From Solirubrobacteraceae bacterium (GTDB lineage Bacteria > Actinomycetota > Thermoleophilia > Solirubrobacterales > Solirubrobacteraceae), in the NCBI GenBank assembly GCA_016462625.1, contig JAEMSV010000070.1, forward strand, positions 1-19,773: 19,773 nt of DNA, written 5' to 3'. This document shows positions 1-6,367 of the stretch, piece by piece. Each line of letters opens with the position of its first letter. The first letter of the stretch is position 1. The notes beneath the pieces were generated by a model. That model saw only the letters and a program-made list of their open reading frames with translations, was not told the origin of the DNA and searched no databases. The translations under genes and the position numbers were made by a program.

Positions 1-1
1 A

Positions 2-937
2 CCCCGCACGCGCCTCGACGCGTTCGACGCCCAGGCCGGATTGTCCCAGCGCGCCATCGAGGAGCTGTGGGCGGCGCTGCGCGACACCTTCACGCTGGAC
101 CTGGAAGGCGGGATCGACGAGGTGTTCATCGCCACCTACGACGTCGAGATGCACCTGGAGGCCGGCACCGTCGACCTCAATGGCGACGGGACGATCTCCC
201 TGAACGAGCTCGACGTCGTCTGGGACAAGCTGGCGGTCACCATCGGCCTCGACATCCCCGGGTTCTGCGTCGGCGGGCAGTGCATCGTTCCCAACCCGTT
301 CGGCCTCGGGTGCGTCGTGCGGCTGCCCGAGGTCTGCCTGTTCGAGGCCGACCCGGACCTGTCGTTCACCCTCGACCTCGGGGGCGCACTCACCTCGGAG
401 ATCTCCGCGACCGTCCGGCCAAACGTTCTCTACAAGCGCGACCCGGCCCGGCTGCCGGGGATGAACGACTGGGACGCGCGTGATGCCGGGGTCCCGGATC
501 ACTGGCAGATCTACATCGAGCCGGTGTCGCTCGACCTCGACGTCATCGACATCGCCGACACCGTCGGCAACCTCCTCGAGGACGCGATCAACACGGCGCT
601 CGAGGCAGCGCTCGCGGGCTTCCCAGGCTGGGTGATCGCCACCGCGGAAGCTGTCCTCGGGTCGTTTGTGGACTTCGTCCGGGGCCTCCTCGACATCGGC
701 GACGACATCGAGCAGTGGCTCTCCGACCTGCTCAACGTGAGCTTCGGGCTCTTCGACCTCATCCTGTCGGGCCTCGCGGAGTTCCTCGCCGCGCAGTTCC
801 CGCTCCTCGAACTCGAGAACCCCGTGATGGTCCTCGAGGGGGACGCGCTCCGCATCCCCGTGCTGCTGCCCATCGACTTCGTCGCCGTTCTGGTGAACGA
901 CGACGAGCTCGTCCTCGACATCGACCTGGGGGACTGA
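2..937 (+). CDS. EF-hand-containing protein, 5' end cut by window edge
   Basis: I do not recognise this protein. The frame is open to the left edge of the window, so the gene very probably starts upstream. A TTG at 41 is the only near start and has no good ribosome site. Counting from 41, residues 45-56 form a textbook EF-hand calcium loop (DLNGDGTISLNE: D1, N3, D5, G6, I8, E12), followed by an exiting helix. Residues 75-100 hold four cysteines. The C-terminal third is rich in leucine, alanine and aspartate, with amphipathic or hydrophobic helices (about 165-250), and closes with a strand-like segment ending in LVLDIDLGD. No transmembrane anchor is evident at the C-terminus. The next gene begins 3 bp after the stop, so the two are almost certainly co-transcribed. 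Calcium binding is inferred from the motif; the overall function is unknown. Confidence 0.75.
   Translation, partial: PRTRLDAFDAQAGLSQRAIEELWAALRDTFTLDLEGGIDEVFIATYDVEMHLEAGTVDLNGDGTISLNELDVVWDKLAVTIGLDIPGFCVGGQCIVPNPFGLGCVVRLPEVCLFEADPDLSFTLDLGGALTSEISATVRPNVLYKRDPARLPGMNDWDARDAGVPDHWQIYIEPVSLDLDVIDIADTVGNLLEDAINTALEAALAGFPGWVIATAEAVLGSFVDFVRGLLDIGDDIEQWLSDLLNVSFGLFDLILSGLAEFLAAQFPLLELENPVMVLEGDALRIPVLLPIDFVAVLVNDDELVLDIDLGD
173..208 (+). other. EF-hand calcium-binding loop (coding motif)
   Basis: Twelve codons encode DLNGDGTISLNE. Oxygen ligands sit at loop positions 1, 3, 5, 9 and 12, with Gly at 6 and Ile at 8, matching the canonical EF-hand loop exactly. Only one such loop is visible in the part of the protein inside the window; a partner loop could lie upstream of the edge. 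Confidence 0.75.
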
Positions 938-940
938 CCC

Positions 941-1636
941 ATGCGCACCACCATGAACCGCGCCATCGCCGCGCAGACGACCTTCGACAGCGCCCGCCCG
1001 ACGGGCATGGCGGTGTCGGCGCATCGCTTCGAGCAGGCCGGCCGCTACGACGTCGCGCTGTTCCGGGGCGATGACCCCGCCGGCCACCTGACCCTCGACG
1101 TCGTCGTCCCGGACGACTTCCCGAACCCCGTGCCGCGAGCGTCACGAACGGGATGCTGCGGCGGCGAGGGACCTCCGACGGCGGCGGTCGAGATCGACAT
1201 CGCCCCCGCCTCGGCGCTGCGCCCGGACCCCGAGCGGGCCCTGCAGGCGAAGGGATGGCTGTCGCTCACCGGCGCGCGCCCCGCCAACGCGCCGCACGTC
1301 GTGATCACCCCCACCGGCAGCGACGACGCCGAGTTCGACTCGCGCCGCCTGCACGGGGACGACGTGTTCGGGCTGACCCTCCTGCGGCCGGGGACGTACG
1401 CGATGCGCAACGACGCGAGCGGCGCGCGCGGGCAGATCGTCGTGCCGTTCCCGAAGCCGAGCGGGAGCCCGTTCCGGCCGCCGGCACCGTTCGGCGTGGT
1501 CGCGCGGAAGGACGGGTTCAGCCTCAGCCGCGTGGAGCTCGCGCCGCTGCAGGGGCTCGTGTTCCGGTTCGAGGTGCCGTCGCGGATACTCATCGAGCTC
1601 GAGGAGCCTGACGACGGTCAGCGCACCACGCGATAG
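941..1636 (+). CDS. Hypothetical protein, 231 aa, co-transcribed with the EF-hand protein
   Basis: No family recognised. The ATG at 941 lies 3 bp after the preceding stop. A G-rich stretch (GGGGGA, inside the end of the upstream gene) can serve as a ribosome site, so the two genes look translationally coupled. The protein has no signal peptide or membrane segment. It looks like beta-rich soluble protein with alternating strand and turn patterns (for example GRYDVALFRGDD near residue 33 and HLTLDVVV near 48), a Cys-Cys pair near residues 71-72, and a proline-rich segment around 168-183. Codon usage matches the neighbours. Its last 19 bp overlap the convergent reductase gene on the other strand. 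It is probably a partner of the upstream protein, an inference from spacing only. Confidence 0.7.
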   Translation: MRTTMNRAIAAQTTFDSARPTGMAVSAHRFEQAGRYDVALFRGDDPAGHLTLDVVVPDDFPNPVPRASRTGCCGGEGPPTAAVEIDIAPASALRPDPERALQAKGWLSLTGARPANAPHVVITPTGSDDAEFDSRRLHGDDVFGLTLLRPGTYAMRNDASGARGQIVVPFPKPSGSPFRPPAPFGVVARKDGFSLSRVELAPLQGLVFRFEVPSRILIELEEPDDGQRTTR

Positions 1637-2217
1637 CGCACGTGCGTCACCACCGGCGAGCCGATCGACTCGACCTGCTCGAGCTGCGTGTCGCCCACGC
1701 CGTCGAACAGCCGCTCGCCTGCGCCGAACAGCAGCGGCACGATGTGCAGGTGCATCTCGTCGAGCAGCCCGGCCGCGAGGTACTGGTTGAACGTCGACGC
1801 GCCGCCGGCGATGCAGACGTTGAGATCGCCAGCGGCGGCTCGGGCCTGCTCGAGCGCCGACTCGATCCCGTCGGTCACGAAGTGGAACGTCGTCCCGCCC
1901 TCCATCTCCACCGGGTCTCGCGGCTGATGGGACAGCACATACACGGGCGTGTGGTACGGCGGGTTCGGTCCCCACCACCCCTTCCAGTCGAGGTCCCAGG
2001 CGCCACGGTCGGGGCCGAACATGTTGCGCCCCATGATGTACGCGCCGTTGCCGTCGAGCAGCGGCCCGGCGACGGCGCGATCGACGTCGTTGTCGGGCGG
2101 GAAGACCCAGTGATGCAGGCGCTCCCCGCCCTCGCCCAAAGGATCGTCGATGCTCTGGTTCGGCCCCGCGAGATACCCGTCGAGGGAGATGGACAGCTGG
2201 CAGGTGACGTGGCTCAT
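1618..2217 (-). CDS. RibD C-terminal/dihydrofolate reductase-like protein
   Basis: A 199-aa member of the RibD-C/DHFR-like reductase fold (YyaP/YwjB type), which binds NADPH. The substrate of these stand-alone family members is usually unknown. Family marks visible: SISLDGYLAGP at the N-terminus, AYIMGRNMFGP in the first third (the dinucleotide-binding MGR turn), and CIAGGASTFNQYLAAGLLDE followed by the LHIVPLLFGAGERLF strand, typical of the C-terminal half. I chose the ATG at 2217 because family members begin only a few residues before the SLDGY strand. An in-frame ATG at 2250 would add 11 residues and sit 10 bp after the protease stop, so coupling from 2250 is possible. No strong ribosome site precedes either. 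The 3' end overlaps the convergent 231-aa gene by 19 bp. It probably shares a transcript with the protease gene, though the functions seem unrelated. Confidence 0.88.
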   Translation of the reverse strand: MSHVTCQLSISLDGYLAGPNQSIDDPLGEGGERLHHWVFPPDNDVDRAVAGPLLDGNGAYIMGRNMFGPDRGAWDLDWKGWWGPNPPYHTPVYVLSHQPRDPVEMEGGTTFHFVTDGIESALEQARAAAGDLNVCIAGGASTFNQYLAAGLLDEMHLHIVPLLFGAGERLFDGVGDTQLEQVESIGSPVVTHVRYRVVR

Positions 2218-2260
2218 GGGGGGTTGACCCGCGCGCCCGCCTGAACTCATCGGTCGCGCG

Positions 2261-4468
2261 CTACTTGCGCACGGTGATCGTGCGCGACGCCGACGCGTTG
2301 GCCGTCGTCACCTTCACCACGACCTTGTTCGTCGACTTGCGCAGCTTGCGCTTGACGATCACGCACTTCAGCTTCGTGGCGTTGGCCTTGCAGAGCGTGC
2401 GGCCGTCGGCCGTGACGGAGGCAGCCACCTTCGCCGGGAAGGTCGCCTGGAGGATGACCTTGCCCGCCTTCGTGCTCGTCTTCAGCTTCGCGAGCGAGGC
2501 GCGCAGGGCCTTCGCCGTGTTCTCGGCGGCCCGCTCGGCCTCCTCTTCGGCGGACTCGTCGTCACCCTCGTCGCCCGGGTCGGACGTCGTCGTCGGCGGG
2601 GTCACGGCCTTCTCGGCAGCGAGCCAGGTCGCTGCCGAGCCCCGCCAGTTGCCGACCGCGTCGAACGCGTACACGTGGTACCAGTAGCCGACGGCGGGAT
2701 CGAGCCCGGAGTCGTCGTAGGACAGTGCGGTCAGCCCGGTGACGATCTGGATCCCGTCGCGATAGACCCTGTAGGTGACCGGCCCGCTCGCGTCGGTGCT
2801 CGCGGCCCAGCTGATGTGGACATTCGCGCCGGCCCGCGCGAAGGCGATCGCGCTGGGCGCCGTGGGCGGGGTCGTGTCGGCTGCGGGGAGGATCGCGACG
2901 GCCGACTCCGTGGTGTTCCCCGACGGGTCGTAGGCCGCGATCTTGTATGCCGCGCCGGCGACGGCTGAGCTGTCGGTGGACGTCGTGGTCGTGAGGTTCG
3001 TGGCGATCGCCGTGCCGTTGCGCAGGACGCGGTAGCGGACACCGTTCGCATCGGTGCTCCCGGTCCAGTCGATCTTCACGCTGGTGCCCTGACGGGTCAG
3101 GGTCGGCGTGCCAGGCGCCGTCGGCGGTGTGAAGTCCGAGGCCCCGGCCCCGTGGTAGCTGACCGCGACCGTGGCGACGTTCGAGGCGAGCGCGTCGACA
3201 CGGATCTGGATGTCGTTCGTAGGATCGTTGAAGACCGAGCCGACCCGCAGGCTGCCCTCGGTGATCCCGCTCGCGGGCCGCGCGGCCAGCAGCTTCGACT
3301 GGATCGAGGTCCCCGAATCAGGGGCGAGCCGGACGTTCACTCCGACGACCGGGCTGTCGGTCGTCAGGAAGTTGTCGAACACGCCGTTGGGCTTGCGCAG
3401 CTCGAGGTAGTAGTAGTTCGTGCTCGCGTCGACGAAGCCGCCGGCCGGGAGCGCCGGCACGCGGACGATCGCGTTGCCGCCCGCGATGCTCGAGGTCAGG
3501 CTCACCGACTGCGACGACGTGACCGTCGTGACGTTGCCCGTGTCCAGCAGCCCGAGCTTCTGCATGTTCCAGTTGTTGACGTACCGGTAGTTCGACGACA
3601 CGCCCATGACGTCGTACGGATCGCCGTACTCCACGGTGGTGCACGACGACGAGATCGCGACCGCGACCCCTCCCGACGTGCACGTCATCGAGCTCGAGTG
3701 CTTCAGGCCGAGGTTGTGCCCCATCTCGTGGGCCGGCGTGCCGCCCGACGGCGGGTTGCTGATCCACGAGTACTTGCCGGGCACGTAGCCGATGCCGCCC
3801 CAGCCGCACGCGGAGCCCTGGTACGGCATGACGAACATGACCTTGTCGTACGCCGCCAGGTTGATCCGCGCGTCGCTGGTCGTGTAGTTCCCGGCGTTCA
3901 TCTCGGTGACGAACTTCGAGGCGAAGACCCCGCTGTCCCCACCGCATTCGGCGGCGGTGATGCCGGTCATCGCGTACCAGCCGTAGACGTCGCCGCTGCC
4001 GGTGCCGCCCGAGCCGGAGAAGCCGATGTCGCCCCCGGACATCTCGTCGTAGTAGTTGACCATCGCCCGGGAACCGGTCAGGACATCGGACTCGGCCTGC
4101 GCCTTGGTGTACGGCGTCCGCGTGTCGTCGGGGAAGTTCACGAGGACGACGGCGAGCTTGTGGGTGACCGGCGCCGGGTCGACATCCGCCTGCAGCGGGC
4201 CGAGCACGTCGACGTCTTCGTTCGTCACGCGCGCCGCGACGCGCCGGCCGACGTACGCCCGGTCAGCGTCGGACGGGTCGGGCACGACGGTCGTGCCGGT
4301 CGCGGTCTCCAGCACGGTGGTCGTGGTGCTTTGCCCGTCGTGCGAGACGGGGTCGACGACGAGCTCGCGCAGGGTGCCGGTCTCCACCGGAGCAGCCGCG
4401 GCCGGCGCCGCGCCCGTGAGGGCGGCGAGAACGAGGACAGCGAACAGCGCGCGGCGAGGCCGGGGCAT
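2261..4468 (-). CDS. Secreted M11 (gametolysin-like) zinc metalloprotease with two Fn3-like domains
   Basis: An extracellular zinc endopeptidase of 735 aa. Residues 1-26 are a signal peptide (MPRPRRALF, hydrophobic core, Ala-rich cleavage region). After a propeptide-like stretch the catalytic domain carries the metzincin motif HEMGHNLGLKH: zinc ligands H247, H251 and H257, catalytic E248. The Met-turn DPYDVMG has M288. Gametolysin-type features such as the Cys-containing CGWGG segment lie just upstream. Two Fn3-like domains follow (about 446-528 and 532-616), each opening with TPPTAP. Then come an acidic Ala/Glu linker (about 631-655) and a basic C-terminal domain (about 660-735) with two cysteines (C693, C702) that could form a disulfide and hold the enzyme at the cell surface. 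The start is ATG 4468; a GTG at 4471 is the alternative. The exact substrate cannot be read from sequence. Confidence 0.92.
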   Translation of the reverse strand: MPRPRRALFAVLVLAALTGAAPAAAAPVETGTLRELVVDPVSHDGQSTTTTVLETATGTTVVPDPSDADRAYVGRRVAARVTNEDVDVLGPLQADVDPAPVTHKLAVVLVNFPDDTRTPYTKAQAESDVLTGSRAMVNYYDEMSGGDIGFSGSGGTGSGDVYGWYAMTGITAAECGGDSGVFASKFVTEMNAGNYTTSDARINLAAYDKVMFVMPYQGSACGWGGIGYVPGKYSWISNPPSGGTPAHEMGHNLGLKHSSSMTCTSGGVAVAISSSCTTVEYGDPYDVMGVSSNYRYVNNWNMQKLGLLDTGNVTTVTSSQSVSLTSSIAGGNAIVRVPALPAGGFVDASTNYYYLELRKPNGVFDNFLTTDSPVVGVNVRLAPDSGTSIQSKLLAARPASGITEGSLRVGSVFNDPTNDIQIRVDALASNVATVAVSYHGAGASDFTPPTAPGTPTLTRQGTSVKIDWTGSTDANGVRYRVLRNGTAIATNLTTTTSTDSSAVAGAAYKIAAYDPSGNTTESAVAILPAADTTPPTAPSAIAFARAGANVHISWAASTDASGPVTYRVYRDGIQIVTGLTALSYDDSGLDPAVGYWYHVYAFDAVGNWRGSAATWLAAEKAVTPPTTTSDPGDEGDDESAEEEAERAAENTAKALRASLAKLKTSTKAGKVILQATFPAKVAASVTADGRTLCKANATKLKCVIVKRKLRKSTNKVVVKVTTANASASRTITVRK

Positions 4469-4552
4469 CACTCCCGACTTCGGCGTCCTCCCCCGGATGC
4501 TGGCGCGTTGGCAGGCATCCGTGGACAGAAGGCGGCCCTGGCGCGGGATCCG

Positions 4553-4558
4553 TAGTCT
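4553..4558 (+). promoter_or_regulatory. TANNNT -10 element of a leaderless promoter (4566 gene)
   Basis: TAGTCT lies 7 nt before the GTG at 4566, a spacing that would place the transcript start at or next to the start codon. No convincing -35 box or Shine-Dalgarno sequence is present. This supports the GTG as the true start. Confidence 0.5.
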
Positions 4559-4565
4559 CAGGTCC

Positions 4566-5054
4566 GTGAGCTACTCCACCGACGACGCCCGCCAGGAGCT
4601 CCTCGACAGCCTCGCGGGCGCCGCCGACGAGCTCGGAATCGCCGTCGCCTCGCTCGGCGACGCCTACGAGCAGCTCCCCGAGCAGGTCGGGGACCGCCTC
4701 GAGGAGGCGCTGTTCCGCCCGGTCCAGTCCGCGTACGGCCGCGCGAAGCGGACGCACAACGAGTTCGCCGATCGCTACAAGCTGCCCACGCGTACCTTCG
4801 ACCAGCAGACCGGCGGCAACCGCGCAGCCGGCGCGAAGGTCGGCGGCGGCGGACCGCAGCAGGCGAAGGGCGCGATCGACCACGCCGTCGACGCGGTCGA
4901 GGAGGCGGACATCATCCTCGTCGCGCTGCAGGACTCGATGATGCCCGTCGAAGTCGGCGACCCCGAGCTGCGCGCCGGCCTGGCGGCAGTCCGTGAGCTG
5001 CTCGACGGTGCCCGTCGCAACGCGCGGGACTTCGAGCGCACGCTCGGCCGCTAG
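4566..5054 (+). CDS. Hypothetical helical protein, 162 aa
   Basis: Function not recognised. The frame stays open far upstream, but that part lies opposite the protease signal-peptide coding region. The GTG at 4566, preceded 7 nt upstream by TAGTCT, gives a sensible protein. It is predominantly helical, charged and soluble, with no signal peptide or membrane span: an N-terminal helix pair (ARQELLDSLAGAADELG, then DAYEQLPEQVGDRLEEALF), a distinctive middle (NEFADRYKLPTRTF, about residues 65-78), a Gly-rich linker (KVGGGG), and two more amphipathic helices. The pattern suggests a small helical-bundle or oligomerising protein. Its stop codon TAG shares the palindrome CTAG with the stop of the convergent lipase gene, so the two coding regions overlap by 4 bp. 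Confidence 0.82.
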   Translation: MSYSTDDARQELLDSLAGAADELGIAVASLGDAYEQLPEQVGDRLEEALFRPVQSAYGRAKRTHNEFADRYKLPTRTFDQQTGGNRAAGAKVGGGGPQQAKGAIDHAVDAVEEADIILVALQDSMMPVEVGDPELRAGLAAVRELLDGARRNARDFERTLGR

Positions 5055-6244
5055 CCGCGCGCGGCCCACGCGGCGCGCTCGCTGCGCACCACGTCGATGA
5101 GGTTCCCCAGAGGCAGGTTCAGGTCGGCGAGATGCAAGCCCCAGTCGGGGTACGGCGACGGGAACGGCACGATCGTCGCGGCGTTCGCTGCCCGCACGCG
5201 CAGCACGTGCGCGCCCGCGTTGCGCACGCAGCCCGCCGTGTACCGCTCGCCGGGGGCGACCCACGGCGTGCTCGCTCGCGGGGTCAGCCCGTAGAACATC
5301 AGCTGGAGCCCGAGGCCGACCGCGCCCGGGAACGGCTCGGTGCGGGTGATCGCCCGCAGCCGCCCGCCGTCGCCCGAGAGCTGCGCCGGGTTGACGCACG
5401 CGACCTCGGTGTCGCTCGTCGTCGGCAGGCCCGTCGAGTCGCGCAGCGAGCTGTCGGCGTGCCCGAACACAGCGGTCCGCGACGGCAGCTCCCCGAAGAG
5501 CGACCACGCCATGACGCAGCCGGTCTCCGACCCGGTCGCGCAGGTTGGGATGTGCTGGAGATCGCCGCCGATCCGCGCGCCGGTCCGCACCGTGAGATTG
5601 CCGCCCGCCACGATCGCGGAGACGAGCCGCGCGCGCTGCGCCGGGTCGGGATCGATCTCCTCGCGCAGCAGCCGGATGAGCATCCCGCTGCCCTGCGAAT
5701 GCCCGATCAGGACGACGCCGCGGCCGGCGTTGTGGTGCGCGAGATAGTCGCGCCAGGCGCCGAGCACGTCGCCGTAGCCGCGGTCGAACAGGCGGCGCGT
5801 CTGCTCCTGCGTCTGCGCGGACTCGCCCTGCAGCACCGGCGTCGTGATCCCGGACAGCGTCGCCTGTCGGTAGATCGGCGCGTAGACCTTGCAGACCTGG
5901 GAGAAGCGCGCGGCCTGGTAGCGGTAGATCGCGCGGACCTCGCCGACCATGCGCTTCGGTGCCGACGGGCTGGCCGAGGTGACGACCGTCGGGTAGACGT
6001 AGAAGCAGTCGATCGAGCGGTCGGCGTCTGGCGCCGGCGTCTCCACGCGCGCAACGCGCCGCGGCTGGATCGTCGTCGACGCCAGCGTCGTGGTCGCGAG
6101 CGAGCCCTCGCACGGGTTCGGCGTCGCGCCCGGGAAGCAGCCCCAGACCGTGTCGGGAGACGGCGTGACCGCGGCGCCGGCAGCGCCCGGCAGCGCCAGA
6201 CCGACCGCGCACAGCAGAGCGGACACGGCGACGAAACGGGACAT
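5051..6244 (-). CDS. Secreted DUF3089 alpha/beta-hydrolase (lipase-like)
   Basis: A 397-aa DUF3089 protein, a family of alpha/beta-hydrolases with a lipase-like nucleophile elbow and poorly known substrates. Residues 1-25 (MSRFVAVSALL onward, to AAGAA) form a signal peptide, so it should be exported. Family marks: DCFYVYPTV near residue 80, the elbow IGHSQGSGM with the likely catalytic S183, and the late DWGLHLADLNLPLGNL segment, which probably carries the catalytic His. Several cysteines (in GCFPG, NPCEG, CKVYAP, PTCATG, ETGCVM) suggest disulfides outside the cell. An ATG at 6259 would add 5 residues. I prefer 6244 because TATGGT sits exactly 6 nt upstream, as at other leaderless genes here, and because it gives a conventional signal peptide. 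An ester or lipid substrate is inference. Confidence 0.88.
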   Translation of the reverse strand: MSRFVAVSALLCAVGLALPGAAGAAVTPSPDTVWGCFPGATPNPCEGSLATTTLASTTIQPRRVARVETPAPDADRSIDCFYVYPTVVTSASPSAPKRMVGEVRAIYRYQAARFSQVCKVYAPIYRQATLSGITTPVLQGESAQTQEQTRRLFDRGYGDVLGAWRDYLAHHNAGRGVVLIGHSQGSGMLIRLLREEIDPDPAQRARLVSAIVAGGNLTVRTGARIGGDLQHIPTCATGSETGCVMAWSLFGELPSRTAVFGHADSSLRDSTGLPTTSDTEVACVNPAQLSGDGGRLRAITRTEPFPGAVGLGLQLMFYGLTPRASTPWVAPGERYTAGCVRNAGAHVLRVRAANAATIVPFPSPYPDWGLHLADLNLPLGNLIDVVRSERAAWAARG

Positions 6245-6250
6245 CCGCCG

Positions 6251-6256
6251 ACCATA
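6251..6256 (-). promoter_or_regulatory. TANNNT -10 element of a leaderless promoter (DUF3089 gene)
   Basis: On the minus strand TATGGT is followed by 6 nt and then the ATG at 6244. The geometry matches that at 6368, 13995 and 19182. It helps choose the start at 6244 over the ATG at 6259, which would lie upstream of this hexamer. Confidence 0.5.
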
Positions 6257-6350
6257 CACACTCCGTGTTCTGGGTGCGAGAGCCGTGTGCCCGGGCCAGC
6301 CCCGGCACGCCGATCACGGTGGCGAGACCCGTCGCGCGCGCATACGCGAG

Positions 6351-6361
6351 AGGAGTAGCGT
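6351..6361 (+). promoter_or_regulatory. AGGAG and TANNNT element before the molybdoenzyme gene
   Basis: The sequence AGGAGTAGCGT ends 6 nt before the ATG at 6368. The AGGAG could act as a ribosome site but its spacing (12 nt) is long. TAGCGT fits a -10 hexamer at the leaderless distance. Which one is used cannot be settled by eye. Confidence 0.4.
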
Positions 6362-6367
6362 CGGCCC

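Noticed and set aside
3152..4555. 467-codon plus-strand frame
   Set aside because: Fully antisense to the metalloprotease. Its composition (Arg, Val, Asp, His) is typical of a shadow frame.
4056..4565. N-terminal extension of the 162-aa gene by about 170 codons
   Set aside because: The extension is opposite the protease N-terminus and signal peptide and looks low-complexity Ser/Thr/Arg. The TANNNT-GTG arrangement at 4553-4568 gives a better start.
4263..6317. 684-codon minus-strand frame
   Set aside because: Lies in a shifted frame across the DUF3089, 162-aa and protease genes. It is Arg/Ala-rich shadow sequence with no domain.
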